From: Parapedobacter pyrenivorans
Lineage (GTDB): Bacteria; Bacteroidota; Bacteroidia; Sphingobacteriales; Sphingobacteriaceae
Reading direction: 5' to 3'
Length of the DNA: 64,000 bases
Assembly: GCF_014636865.1 (NCBI RefSeq)
Contig: NZ_BMER01000002.1
Location: forward strand, 556,292 to 620,291
The position numbers and the translations under genes are program-made. The notes under the pieces are model-generated. The model was not told where the DNA came from. It made no database searches and worked only from the letters and a program-made list of their open reading frames with translations. Below, one piece after another: positions 45,636 to 54,649 of this stretch (positions are counted from its first letter, which is position 1; each line of letters opens with the position of its first letter).

Positions 45636-45672
45636 TTAAGACACATTTATCCATAGAACATTGACAGCAAAC

Positions 45673-46854
45673 ATGAACAACAAACTTACCCTGGGAATTT
45701 TCGGATTCGGCGTAGTGGGGCAAGGACTGTACGACATCATCAAGACCAAAAATCTCAACCTGGCCATTAAAAAGTTTGTCATCAAACACCCCGAAAAAAA
45801 GCGGAGTTTGCCGGCCGAATTGTTTACCACAGATGCTAAGGCGGTGCTAAACGACCCCGAAATCAATACGGTAGTCGAACTGATAGACGATGCCGCGGCC
45901 GCCTTCGACATTGTTGCAGCGGCTCTTAAAGCCGGCAAGAATGTGGTATCCGCGAATAAAAAGATGATAGCTACCCACTTAAAAGAATTGGTAGACATTC
46001 AACACCAGCATGGCACCAGCCTGCTTTACGAAGGCGCGGTTTGCGGGAGCATCCCCATCATCAGGAATCTCGAAGAGTATTACGACAATGAATTGCTACA
46101 CTCCATATCGGGCATTTTCAATGGCTCATCCAACTATATCCTCTCCAAGATATTCAACGATAACCTTGCATACGATACGGCATTGAGGCAGGCACAGGAC
46201 CTTGGATTTGCGGAAACAGACCCCACGCTTGATGTAGGGGGATTTGATGCAAAGTTCAAATTGGCGATCGTAGCGTCGCATGCCTATGGGCTATACATCG
46301 CTCCAGAAAATATCCTGAATATCGGCATCGACAAATTGAGCACGTCCGACATCCAATTCGCCAACGAGAAAAACCTCAAAATCAAGTTGGTACCCACAGC
46401 TAGGGAAATAAATGACAAAGATGTCATCCTATATGTCCTACCAAAGTTGGTTTCTGCTGAAAACATCCTGTATAACGTCGAAAACGAATACAATGGGGTG
46501 CTGGTTAAAGCGGCCTTCGCCGATGAACAATTCTTCTATGGCAAGGGTGCGGGCGGGCATCCTACCGGATCGGCCGTATTGTCGGATATTGCTGCGTTGC
46601 GCTATGGTTATCGGTATGAATACAAAAAACACATCGACGCCGGGTCGCTCGGGTACAGCACTGATTGGGAAATCACGGTTTACCTCCGCTATGACGATGA
46701 AAAAATAATTGAAAAACTGGAATTTACGTCAATCAGCGAACGTTATTATGCCCAGGACTTTAAATATGTAATCGGCAAAATCAGCTTAGCCAAGATCTTT
46801 GAAAACAGGGATGCGATAAACCGTAATGGCGTATTTATTGCCGAAATCGGCTAA
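45673..46854 (+). CDS. hom: Homoserine dehydrogenase
   Basis: 393 aa from the ATG at 45673; a TTG at 45661 is the only upstream alternative. The N-terminal Rossmann motif is GIFGFGVVGQGLYD, NVVSANKKMIA contains the catalytic lysine region, YEGAVCGSIPIIRNL and GIFNGSSNYILSK follow, and GFAETDPTLDVGGFDAKFKLAI is the substrate-binding signature. It reduces aspartate semialdehyde to homoserine, feeding metX. The C-terminal 90 residues resemble a short, diverged regulatory domain rather than a clear ACT domain. Having hom in the methionine operon links homoserine supply to SAM level. Confidence 0.93.
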   Translation: MNNKLTLGIFGFGVVGQGLYDIIKTKNLNLAIKKFVIKHPEKKRSLPAELFTTDAKAVLNDPEINTVVELIDDAAAAFDIVAAALKAGKNVVSANKKMIATHLKELVDIQHQHGTSLLYEGAVCGSIPIIRNLEEYYDNELLHSISGIFNGSSNYILSKIFNDNLAYDTALRQAQDLGFAETDPTLDVGGFDAKFKLAIVASHAYGLYIAPENILNIGIDKLSTSDIQFANEKNLKIKLVPTAREINDKDVILYVLPKLVSAENILYNVENEYNGVLVKAAFADEQFFYGKGAGGHPTGSAVLSDIAALRYGYRYEYKKHIDAGSLGYSTDWEITVYLRYDDEKIIEKLEFTSISERYYAQDFKYVIGKISLAKIFENRDAINRNGVFIAEIG

Positions 46855-46951
46855 TAAGGCCTATTTGTTAGGAATAAAAAAATAATGAAAACATAACGCT
46901 CAATTGTTCATTTATTTTTATATATTGTTCAAAACAAATATTGACAAAATT

Positions 46952-47131
46952 ATGCCCGGCATAGCTGCGTTACTCTTTACATTTCTCAGCTCCCCGGCCG
47001 TCGTCCAGCAGCATGACACAGTCTCGGAGAACGGTTGGCGGACTTACGGTTATATCGCTTTAGGCGCGATTATATTGATTGTTATTGTCTTAGTCCTTAT
47101 CCGGAAACAACACCGGAAATTCAATGAGTGA
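46952..47131 (+). CDS. Small membrane protein of unknown function (59 aa)
   Basis: From the ATG at 46952 the product begins MPGIAALLFTFLSSPAVVQ, a signal-like stretch, then a short polar region with HDTVSENGWRTY, one strong membrane span (GYIALGAIILIVIVLVLI) and a basic tail RKQHRKFNE. An in-frame ATG at 46904 would add 16 residues. No family is recognised. It lies 97 bases after hom on the same strand and may be the last gene of the operon or have its own promoter. A perfect 20-bp palindrome follows 16 bases after the stop. Confidence 0.5.
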   Translation: MPGIAALLFTFLSSPAVVQQHDTVSENGWRTYGYIALGAIILIVIVLVLIRKQHRKFNE

Positions 47132-47147
47132 CGATTGGCATTATTCA

Positions 47148-47167
47148 CCCGCGGTTTAAACCGCGGG
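47148..47167. terminator. 20-bp perfect palindrome between convergent genes, probable two-way terminator
   Basis: CCCGCGGTTTAAACCGCGGG reads the same on both strands. It sits between the stop of the small membrane protein (47131) and directly against the stop of the NtrC-type regulator (47168). As RNA it would form an 8-bp GC-rich stem with a small loop from either side. The minus-strand copy lacks a clean T-run, and the plus-strand copy is followed only by CTACGATTCTCTTTTC, so termination efficiency is uncertain. A protein-binding site is an alternative. Confidence 0.5.
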
Positions 47168-48589
47168 CTACGATTCTCTTTTCAATCCAAACTTCTCGAT
47201 TTTGCTGTACAGGTGACTGCGTTGAATATCTATTTCATCCGCAGTCTTGGAAACGTTCCACCCATTCTTTTCTAGCTTGTATTTAATGTATTCTTTTTCC
47301 GTATGATCCTTGAAATCCTGAAAAGATAAAAACTCATCGTAGTTAGCAACATTTCCTCCCGTCAATGCCGAATCGGATGTTGCTATCGTTTCGACCGGGG
47401 GGATTTCTTCACTGGCCGCAACAAGAAAAGCGCTTGGATTGGCAAAAGCTCGCACGTCTTTATCCGTAACGGCCTTATCGCTCAGAATGATCAGCCGTTC
47501 TACCATATTACGGAGCTCCCGGATATTGCCCGTCCAGGGCAATGCCTTCAACGCATCCATGGCCTCATCGGTAATTTTCTTGACCGGCATATTGTACTCA
47601 CCGCACACCTCATCGCAAAAGTGCCTTGCCAATACCGGAATATCAGCTTTCCGTTCTGTCAGTGGCGGGACATGGATGATGATCACACTCAACCGATGGT
47701 ACAGGTCCATTCGGAAATTACCCGCATCGATTTCCTTAAGTAGATCTTTATTGGTCGCAGCAATCACCCGTACATTCACGGTAATCTCTTTTTCGCCACC
47801 AACCCGGGTGATTTTGCTTTCCTGCAGTGCACGGAGCACTTTGGCTTGTGCAGAAAGGCTCATATCGCCAATTTCATCAAGGAACAATGTGCCATTATGC
47901 GCCTGCTCGAATTTTCCGATACGTTGCTTCACGGCAGAGGTGAAGGAGCCCTTTTCGTGACCAAAAAGCTCGCTTTCAATCAATTCGGATGGAATTGCAG
48001 CACAATTCACCTCGACAAGTGGTGCCCCCGCCCGTGGCGACTTTTCATGCAACCACCGGGCAACCAATTCCTTTCCACTACCGTTAGCGCCGGTCACCAA
48101 TACCCTAGCATCGGTAGGTGCTACCCGTTCAATGGTATCTTTAATGCGTTGGATAGCTTCCGAATCGCCCAATATGTCCCGTGTCTTGCTTACCTTCCGC
48201 TTAAGCACTTTGGTTTCAGTAACCAGCGTACCGCGCTCCAACGCATTACGTACCGTGATCAGCAATCGATTGAGATCAGGTGGCTTGGAGATAAAATCAT
48301 AGGCACCTTTTTTACTGGCTTCTACAGCCGTCTCTATCGTCCCATGGCCCGATATCATGATAAAGGGCAGATCTGGCTTGATGGCCAGAGCCTCGGTAAG
48401 CACTTCCATACCATCCATCTTGCTCATCTTGATATCGCAAAGAACAAGATCGACATCTTCCTTCTTAATGATAGCCAATCCATCGATACCATTGTCGGTA
48501 TCGATGACTTTATAATCTTCGTATTCGAGGATTTCCCGCAGCGTACTCCGGATGGCCCGTTCGTCGTCTATGATTAGAACTTTGGTCAT
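47168..48589 (-). CDS. NtrC-type sigma-54 response regulator with GSFTSA instead of GAFTGA
   Basis: 473 aa. The receiver domain (1-120) has acidic DDE near the start and phospho-acceptor Asp52 (LVLCDIKMS). The AAA+ domain (about 140-370) has Walker A GANGSGKE (167-174) and Walker B TLFLDEIGDM; the sigma-54-contacting loop reads GSFTSA at 214-219 where most activators have GAFTGA. The C-terminal Fis-type helix-turn-helix is NGWNVSKTADEIDIQRSHLYSKIEKFGL. No histidine kinase gene adjoins it. The loop change would be expected to weaken sigma-54 remodelling in NtrC, but GSFTSA may be a lineage norm in Bacteroidota; I cannot check this here. Confidence 0.9.
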   Translation of the reverse strand: MTKVLIIDDERAIRSTLREILEYEDYKVIDTDNGIDGLAIIKKEDVDLVLCDIKMSKMDGMEVLTEALAIKPDLPFIMISGHGTIETAVEASKKGAYDFISKPPDLNRLLITVRNALERGTLVTETKVLKRKVSKTRDILGDSEAIQRIKDTIERVAPTDARVLVTGANGSGKELVARWLHEKSPRAGAPLVEVNCAAIPSELIESELFGHEKGSFTSAVKQRIGKFEQAHNGTLFLDEIGDMSLSAQAKVLRALQESKITRVGGEKEITVNVRVIAATNKDLLKEIDAGNFRMDLYHRLSVIIIHVPPLTERKADIPVLARHFCDEVCGEYNMPVKKITDEAMDALKALPWTGNIRELRNMVERLIILSDKAVTDKDVRAFANPSAFLVAASEEIPPVETIATSDSALTGGNVANYDEFLSFQDFKDHTEKEYIKYKLEKNGWNVSKTADEIDIQRSHLYSKIEKFGLKRES

Positions 48590-48673
48590 TTAATTAGATT
48601 TGAAATAGCGGACTTGAAATAACAGACACCATGTATCGTCCTATCAACGCCTATCATTTAAAACGCAAAAAAC

Positions 48674-49064
48674 GAAGCAAACCCTATAAGCCGGATTCTG
48701 TGCCCCCGATAAATCGGGATTTCTATCATTTATCTTGGCCTGTCATCGCTGCCAGGCTCCAGCGGTCTACCCGTTGCGGTTTCCGCAATCGGCGGAATGG
48801 AAGCGAGCAGCTCCCTGATATCCGCAACCTATTTGACCTTTCAACCCCCGGGGTTTACCGCGATGCATGTTGCCATGCAAAGCCGTGGGCTCTTACCCCA
48901 CGTTTTCACCCTTACTCCGACAAGTCGAAGCGGTTTATTTTCTGTGGCACTTTCCGTATCCCGATTCCATCAAGATCCTTCCCGTTAGGAAGCGAGGTGC
49001 TCTGCGTTGTCCGGACTTTCCTCCCCCCCGCCAAGGCAGGAGAGCGATAGAACAGGCTTGCTTC
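48674..49064 (-). ncRNA. rnpB: RNase P RNA, bacterial class A
   Basis: On the minus strand the 5' part holds GAGGAAAGTCCGGACAACGC (49000-49024 region), the universal CR I of bacterial RNase P RNA, and the 3' end reads ACAGAATCCGGCTTATAGGG (48682-48701), the CR V counterpart. P1 is formed by GAAGCAAGCCT (49054-49064) with AGGGTTTGCTTC (48674-48685). The roughly 390-nt length is normal. RNase P trims the 5' ends of tRNA precursors. A T-rich stretch downstream (48661-48673) could serve as terminator. Long open frames across this region are coincidental and should not be annotated. Confidence 0.95.
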
Positions 49065-49069
49065 GGCGC

Positions 49070-49077
49070 CAAAGGTA
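49070..49077 (-). promoter_or_regulatory. -7 box of rnpB
   Basis: TACCTTTG on the minus strand, a full TAnnTTTG match, placed 5 bases before the predicted RNA 5' end at about 49064. No clear -33 was found. Confidence 0.6.
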
Positions 49078-49094
49078 CACAATATGTTAGGAAG

Positions 49095-50366
49095 TTAGAA
49101 GCGGGGCGCAGTTTTATAAAACTTTGCTCCAAACAGAAAGATGACTACATAGCAGACGATCGGCAAGTAATACGCCATGCTGATATCATGATCAGCTACT
49201 TTACCCATAAAGAACGGGAAGATAGCCGCGCCGACTACACCCATTACAATGAATGAGGATGCTTGCTGTGTATATGGACCTAAATCTTTGAGACCTAAAC
49301 TGAAAATTGTAGGAAACATAATGCTAAAGAAGAAGTTGAGCATCAATAAAGCGATGAATGATGACCATCCCAGGCCTTGGCCAATGATCAGACACATGAC
49401 GATATTGCATGCCGCGAATATGGCCAGCAATTTATTGGGTGCAATATACTTCATCAAAAACGTACCGGCAAAACGCCCCACAGTCATCATCACCATACTG
49501 ACAGCAAAATAGTAACCGGCAATTTCATCGGTAAGCCCCATCTTTTCATGCCCATAATTGATAAAGAATGCCCAGGTACCACCCTGCGCGGCTGCATTGA
49601 AAAATTGGGCTACGAATGCCCAGATAAAGTGGCGATGCTGGAAAAGCCGCTTTCTCGGCAACGTTTTCGTTGCGATTTGCTGTTCCTCGTGCGTATCGAC
49701 CCCTTCAAGTGACGGCACACGCAAGAAGCTGAAAATAACTGCAACAAGCGATATGGTTATGCCAATCACGATATATAGCATCTTGACAGATGTTAAGCTT
49801 CCCGTTTCGCCGATATTACCGCTAAGGATAAAGTAACTCCCCAACAATGGGCCGATGATGGTGCCTAGGCCGTTGAACGACTGGGCAAAATTGATTCGCC
49901 TATCACTCGATGCCTGCACACCCAATGCCGCGATAAAGGGATGGGCCACGGTTTCCAGCGTAGCCAAGCCACAAGCCAGCACGAATAAGGCGAGCCGGAA
50001 AAAGGCAAACGATTCCGCATTGGCAGCAGGTACAAACAGAAATGCGCCGATTGCATAAAGCGAAAGACCCAGCAATACGCCACTTTTATAACCAAATCGC
50101 TTCATGAAAAGCCCCGCGGGGATCCCCATTACTGCATATGCACCGAAAATCGAAAACTGCACAAGGCCAGACTCGGCCTTGGTCACCCCAAGCACGTTCT
50201 GGAAGTGCTTATTAAGCACATCGCCCATGGTGATTGCAATCCCCCACAACATAAACAGCGAGGTGACAAAGCCAAATACTAGCCAGTATTTTCGCTGAGT
50301 GAGTTTTGCTGATCGGTTGTTGGCAGGTCCTTGATCTACAGCTTGTGTTATTGTATTTTCCATCAT
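49095..50366 (-). CDS. FucP/NagP-type sugar MFS transporter
   Basis: 423 aa, about 12 spans. Same family as the fucose-operon transporter: WGIAITMGDVLNKHFQ, IPAGLFMKRFGYKSGVLLGL, CGLATLETVAHPF, INFAQSFNGLG, MFPTIFSLGLKDLGPYTQQASSF. Asp49 in MGDVLN and Glu138 in LETVAHPF align with the two buried acids of E. coli FucP, so proton coupling looks intact, unlike the copy at 24074-25333. The first two codons are both ATG (50366 and 50363). Substrate is unknown; the promoter carries a TTAGCTAAAACG motif shared with the GH125 mannosidase, which hints at mannose or a mannoside. No catabolic genes adjoin it. Confidence 0.85.
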   Translation of the reverse strand: MMENTITQAVDQGPANNRSAKLTQRKYWLVFGFVTSLFMLWGIAITMGDVLNKHFQNVLGVTKAESGLVQFSIFGAYAVMGIPAGLFMKRFGYKSGVLLGLSLYAIGAFLFVPAANAESFAFFRLALFVLACGLATLETVAHPFIAALGVQASSDRRINFAQSFNGLGTIIGPLLGSYFILSGNIGETGSLTSVKMLYIVIGITISLVAVIFSFLRVPSLEGVDTHEEQQIATKTLPRKRLFQHRHFIWAFVAQFFNAAAQGGTWAFFINYGHEKMGLTDEIAGYYFAVSMVMMTVGRFAGTFLMKYIAPNKLLAIFAACNIVMCLIIGQGLGWSSFIALLMLNFFFSIMFPTIFSLGLKDLGPYTQQASSFIVMGVVGAAIFPFFMGKVADHDISMAYYLPIVCYVVIFLFGAKFYKTAPRF

Positions 50367-50413
50367 TTAAGGTTATAACAATTAGGATAAACGCCACCAT
50401 ATATGACGCCGCG

Positions 50414-50444
50414 CAAATATAATAAACCGTTTTAGCTAACCAAA
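50414..50444 (-). promoter_or_regulatory. Promoter of the sugar MFS gene with a TTAGCTAAAACG motif in its spacer
   Basis: On the minus strand TTTG (50441-50444) and TATATTTG (50414-50421) are separated by 19 bp. TTAGCTAAAACG (50428-50439) fills most of the spacer, a position from which a bound repressor would block RNA polymerase. The start codon is 48 bases downstream of the -7 box. Confidence 0.55.
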
Positions 50445-50454
50445 AAAAATCAAA

Positions 50455-51666
50455 TCAAACCGCTTGAGCGATCACATAGCCACTGGCCCATGCCCACTGG
50501 AAATTATAACCGCCTAGCCATCCCGTCATATCCACACATTCACCGCCGAAGTACAGCCCCGGCACATCCCGGGCTGCCAATGTTTGCGGTAACAGGTGAT
50601 GGGTAGCTACGCCACCCCGCATTACCTCCGCCTTGTCATAACCCTTATCCCCCGCCGGCTTCACGGCAAACTGGTGGATGACAGCTGTAATCCGTTTCGC
50701 ATCAGCCTTACTCAGCGAAGCAATTTTTGTATCGATGGGCAGGAATTTACGCATGGATTCCACCAGCCGACGAGAATAAAAATCACCAAGTAATTGGCCC
50801 ACAAGGCGCTTACCCCCTGCCCGCCTTTCTGTGTTTATCAACTGCTCGATCGAGTGGTTCGGAAGCAGGTCAAGCACAATCAGCTCACCAGGCCGCCAAT
50901 AGGAGGATATTTGTAGTATTGCCGGACCACTTAATCCCCAATGCGTAAAGAGTATGTTTTCTTCAAAGGAAGCACGCTCGTTGGACACCCGGCATAACAC
51001 GCTATTGCCCGATAGCGCAGCGAACCAGTCCGCATCTTTGCCCGTAATGGTCAGCGGCACCAACGCTGGTGCCGTAGGTTCCACACTTAAGCCGAACTGG
51101 CGGGCAACGCGCAAGGCAAAATCACTGGCACCCAATTTCTCCACGGGCAGCCCTCCGCTGGCCATCACCAGGGCATTGGTCGTGACGCGGTGCGTCACCC
51201 CCTTGGTTTCATAGGACACCTCGAAGCGGCCGGCCGTTAGTCGGTCAACGGATAGCGCCTGACTATTTACCTTCAATTCCTGCCCATATCGTTTCATCAG
51301 GGTTACAAATACCTGAACGATATCTTTCGCGCTGTTACTCACCGGAAACAATTGCCCTAACGTTTTCTCCTGCCCCACAATTCCGTGTTGCTCAAAAAAA
51401 CGAATGGTATCGTCAACTGTCCACCGCGAAAAAGCCGAATGGGCAAACGCCGGTTCGGCGGCTACGAAGTTTTCAATAGTGGTGTGAAGATTGGTGTAAT
51501 TGCAGCGGCCGCCGCCGGAAATCAATATCTTGGCACCGGGGCGGTCATTCCGCTCCAAAACCAACGTACGCTTGCCACGTATGCCCGCCTGCACGGCACA
51601 CATCAGGCCACAAGCCCCGCCGCCAATGATGACCGCATCGTACGGATTATGGGTTTCGTACGTCAA
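50455..51666 (-). CDS. HI0933/BaiN-like FAD-dependent flavoprotein
   Basis: 403 aa. The N-terminal dinucleotide motif is VIIGGGACGLMCAVQAG, followed by LVLERNDRPGAKILISGGGRCNYTN, the signature of the HI0933/YhiN/BaiN family. TTNALVMASGGLPVEKLGASDFALRVARQFG is the middle FAD contact and PGLYFGGECVDMTGWLGGYNFQWAWASGYV closes the FAD-binding fold. BaiN in gut clostridia reduces bile-acid intermediates, but most members have no known substrate. The start overlaps the end of the upstream Gfo/Idh/MocA gene by 4 bases, so the two are translationally coupled. Confidence 0.9.
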   Translation of the reverse strand: MTYETHNPYDAVIIGGGACGLMCAVQAGIRGKRTLVLERNDRPGAKILISGGGRCNYTNLHTTIENFVAAEPAFAHSAFSRWTVDDTIRFFEQHGIVGQEKTLGQLFPVSNSAKDIVQVFVTLMKRYGQELKVNSQALSVDRLTAGRFEVSYETKGVTHRVTTNALVMASGGLPVEKLGASDFALRVARQFGLSVEPTAPALVPLTITGKDADWFAALSGNSVLCRVSNERASFEENILFTHWGLSGPAILQISSYWRPGELIVLDLLPNHSIEQLINTERRAGGKRLVGQLLGDFYSRRLVESMRKFLPIDTKIASLSKADAKRITAVIHQFAVKPAGDKGYDKAEVMRGGVATHHLLPQTLAARDVPGLYFGGECVDMTGWLGGYNFQWAWASGYVIAQAV

Positions 51667-52730
51667 AACGACAACTCCACAGTACGCCCTTCATCCCAGC
51701 TCTTTTCTGCCATCTCGATGATGTAAATCACATTGCGAGCCTCCTCCGGCTTCACAATCAATTCCGCTTTACCCCCTATAGCATCCCGGATATTCCGGTA
51801 AAAAGCAGGGTAATCACCCCGCTCGCTCACCACATATTCGATGTGGTCGCTACCGTTTTCCAATACATTCAGCTTGCCACGTATTTCCTCAGCCTCCTCG
51901 CCCCAATCCGGGTAATCCCTGGGTATGGCACCGGCTTTCAGCATCGCTTCTTGCGGGTCTAGGCCAGGCTTCACAAACGCACCTTCCATGCCGTACAGCG
52001 CATAGCGTGGGGTCGGCTCTTTCACGAGCATCGCGCCTTTCAGCGATACCTTAAGGTGCCGAGGGTAATGCAATATCAATTCAAAGTCATCCACCGCCTG
52101 AGCACCGGGGCGCTGCTTGCGCAGGTCGGCATTGACGGCCGTAGGCAGCCCGAAAAGCTGCACGGCCTGATCAATCAGATGCGCCCCCAAGTCAAACAGG
52201 ATACCCGACCCGGGCAGGTCGGCCTCGCGCCAGGCATTTTCGCGGAGCGTGTTGCGAAACCGGTCGAACCGTGCTTCAAAGGCAACTACCCTGCCCAGTC
52301 GGCCGCTTTGGTTGATCTTTTTCACCGTCATGAAATCGCTGTGCCAGCGCGAATTGTGGTGTACGCTCAGTAGACGGCCCTGCGAAGCTGCCAGTTCGAT
52401 CAATTCATCCGCTTCGCTACAGGTATTGGTAAACGGCTTTTCGACGACTACATGCTTGCCCGCCAGCAGGGCCGCCTTCGCAAACGGATAGTGCATATCG
52501 TTTGAGGTCGCCACCACCACCAGGTCGATATCGTCGGCATTGATGATTTCCTCTGCGCTGCCCACCCCGATCGCATCCGGGTACCGCTCGCGCAGCAGCT
52601 GCTGTTGTTCGGGCTTCCGCGCGCTCACCTTATGCAACCGCAGCCCATCTACCGATAGGATGATCGGCGCGTGGAACACCTGGCCCGCGGCACCAAAGCC
52701 GATGAGCCCAACATTGATTGTCTTTTCCAT
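51663..52730 (-). CDS. Gfo/Idh/MocA-family oxidoreductase (cytoplasmic)
   Basis: 355 aa, no signal peptide. The Rossmann motif GLIGFGAAGQVFHAPI is followed by VVVEKPFTNT, whose lysine is the conserved catalytic residue, and by a C-terminal domain with SGILFDLGAHLIDQAVQLFG and its conserved histidine. LSVHHNSRWHSDF is the typical substrate-loop stretch of YdgJ-like members. The family handles sugars and polyols with NAD(P). It is coupled by a 4-base overlap to the flavoprotein downstream and lies 14 bases from the end of argS. It differs from the exported copy at 3633-4715 in length and signal peptide. Confidence 0.9.
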   Translation of the reverse strand: MEKTINVGLIGFGAAGQVFHAPIILSVDGLRLHKVSARKPEQQQLLRERYPDAIGVGSAEEIINADDIDLVVVATSNDMHYPFAKAALLAGKHVVVEKPFTNTCSEADELIELAASQGRLLSVHHNSRWHSDFMTVKKINQSGRLGRVVAFEARFDRFRNTLRENAWREADLPGSGILFDLGAHLIDQAVQLFGLPTAVNADLRKQRPGAQAVDDFELILHYPRHLKVSLKGAMLVKEPTPRYALYGMEGAFVKPGLDPQEAMLKAGAIPRDYPDWGEEAEEIRGKLNVLENGSDHIEYVVSERGDYPAFYRNIRDAIGGKAELIVKPEEARNVIYIIEMAEKSWDEGRTVELSF

Positions 52731-52744
52731 AAATTTAATACGTT

Positions 52745-54529
52745 TTACATCCGCTCGGGGACTTTGATACCCAACAATTCCATACCGGCAGCGATAGTCC
52801 GCGCCGTAGCTGCGGAGAGATGCAGCCTGAAATTCCGCACCGCATCCTTTTCTGCTTTGAGTATGGTTTCTTCATGATAGAATTTGTTGTATTGCTTAGC
52901 AGCCTCATAACAATAGTTGGCCAATTGCGCCGGACTGAACTCTTTGGCTGCCGCCTCAATGACGGCTGGATAATTACCCAACAACTGGATGAGGTCGCGC
53001 TCACTGGCCGACAAGGTATCCGGAACCACAGCGAGCAGATCCAATGAATAATTTCCTTTGGCCAGCACCGATTTAATGCGCGCGTGGGTATACTGGATAA
53101 ATGGACCCGTATGGCCCTGAAAATCGATGGATTCATTGGGATCGAAAAGTAAACGCTTTTTTGGTTCCACTTTAAGCAGAAAGTATTTCAGTGCACCCAT
53201 ACCGATGAGCTGGTAGAGGTGGTTCTTCTCAGACACAGATAATCCTTCGGTCTTCCCCAATTCCTCGGTGCGTATTTTGGCCGTAGCCACCATCTCATCC
53301 ATCAGGTCATCCGCATCCACCACAGTGCCCTCACGTGATTTCATTTTTCCAGACGGTAGGTCTACCATGCCGTACGACAGGTGGAACAGCCCCGAAGCCC
53401 ACGGTTTACCCAGCTTTTTCAGGATGAGGAAGAGTACCTTGAAGTGGTAGTCTTGCTCGTTGCCTACCACATAAATCGATTCGTCCATCCCGAAATCATC
53501 GTATTTTAACTGCGCGGTACCCAAATCCTGCGTGATGTAGACCGATGTTCCATCGCCCCGCAGTACCAACTTCTCATCCAGGCCATCCGCCGTCAGATCT
53601 ATCCATACGGAATTGTCCTCTTTCCTGAAAAACACACCCTTATCCAAGCCCTCCTGGATAATATCCTTGCCCAGCAAGTAGGTGTCCGATTCGTAGTAAT
53701 ATTTATCAAAATCTACGCCCAAGCGCCCGTATGTGCGTTCAAAACCTGCATACACCCAGCTATTCATCGTCTTCCAAAGCGCGATCACCACTGCATCGCC
53801 GGCCTCCCACTGCTGGAGCATCTGCTGGGCTTCCCGGATAATTGGCGCTTGCCTTTTGGCGTCTTCCTCGCTATACCCGTTTGCTTTCAACTCATCGATT
53901 TCGCGCTTGTAGGCCTTGTCAAAAAGCACATAGTATTTACCCACCAGGTGGTCGCCCTTCAGTCCGCTGCTTTCCGGGGTTTCCCCGTTACCCCACCGTT
54001 GCCACGCCAGCATCGACTTACAGATGTGGATACCTCGGTCATTTACCAAATTCGCCTTGATAACGGCATAACCATACGCTTTAAGGATGGAGGCCACCGA
54101 GTAACCCAAAAGGTTGTTGCGGATATGACCAAGATGGAGCGGTTTATTGGTATTGGGAGAAGAGTATTCAACCATCAACTTCCGTCCGTTTGGCGGAAAT
54201 ACACCAAAATCACCTTGCATGATCTGGCTATTAAACAAATTAGCCCAATAGCCATCGGACAGGCTGAGATTAAGAAAACCCTTAATCGTATTAAAAGCGA
54301 CCAGCTCCGGCATCCGTCCGCGCAAATAAGTGCCGATCTCGGTCCCCGTAACTTCCGGTGGTTTCTTTGAAAACCGTGTGATGGGAAATACGACGATAGT
54401 TAGCTGTCCCTCGAATTCTTTTCTTGTTTCCTGTATGGTGACCTGATTATCAGGCAGGTCTGATTGATATAATTCCTTGACTGCCTGCTGGGTATAGTGA
54501 ATGAGTTGTTGTTGGATCGTGTTGGTCAT
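52745..54529 (-). CDS. argS: Arginyl-tRNA synthetase
   Basis: 594 aa, class I synthetase charging tRNA-Arg. The ArgS N-terminal Add1 domain (1-110) precedes the HIGH-type motif in NKPLHLGHIRNNLLG and the KMSKS equivalent KMKSREGTVV, with GNEQDYHFKVLF and YMVDLPSG-like sequence between. The C-terminal anticodon-binding (DALR) domain ends VPERM, the typical ArgS terminus. It is complete and normal in length. The arginine decarboxylase gene is divergent, 120 bases away. Confidence 0.97.
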   Translation of the reverse strand: MTNTIQQQLIHYTQQAVKELYQSDLPDNQVTIQETRKEFEGQLTIVVFPITRFSKKPPEVTGTEIGTYLRGRMPELVAFNTIKGFLNLSLSDGYWANLFNSQIMQGDFGVFPPNGRKLMVEYSSPNTNKPLHLGHIRNNLLGYSVASILKAYGYAVIKANLVNDRGIHICKSMLAWQRWGNGETPESSGLKGDHLVGKYYVLFDKAYKREIDELKANGYSEEDAKRQAPIIREAQQMLQQWEAGDAVVIALWKTMNSWVYAGFERTYGRLGVDFDKYYYESDTYLLGKDIIQEGLDKGVFFRKEDNSVWIDLTADGLDEKLVLRGDGTSVYITQDLGTAQLKYDDFGMDESIYVVGNEQDYHFKVLFLILKKLGKPWASGLFHLSYGMVDLPSGKMKSREGTVVDADDLMDEMVATAKIRTEELGKTEGLSVSEKNHLYQLIGMGALKYFLLKVEPKKRLLFDPNESIDFQGHTGPFIQYTHARIKSVLAKGNYSLDLLAVVPDTLSASERDLIQLLGNYPAVIEAAAKEFSPAQLANYCYEAAKQYNKFYHEETILKAEKDAVRNFRLHLSAATARTIAAGMELLGIKVPERM

Positions 54530-54625
54530 GTAAGTATTTAAGCATTAATTCCTTAGCATCGATAACTAAATCGAAAATTGACAATAGATATATATTTTAA
54601 TAGCGCTCGATTCGTACCGAAAACA

Positions 54626-54633
54626 TATCTTTG
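54626..54633 (+). promoter_or_regulatory. -7 box of the arginine decarboxylase gene
   Basis: TATCTTTG fits TAnnTTTG and ends 16 bases before the ATG at 54650, which supports that start over the in-frame TTG at 54578. Confidence 0.6.
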
Positions 54634-54649
54634 CCAAAAATATGAAAAA

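Noticed and set aside
47846-48577. 243-codon plus-strand frame opposite the NtrC-type regulator
   Set aside because: Antisense to receiver and AAA+ motifs; no coding features of its own.
48631-49256. Several plus-strand frames of 62-139 codons
   Set aside because: They lie over the RNase P RNA gene, whose conserved ends and P1 pairing explain the sequence.
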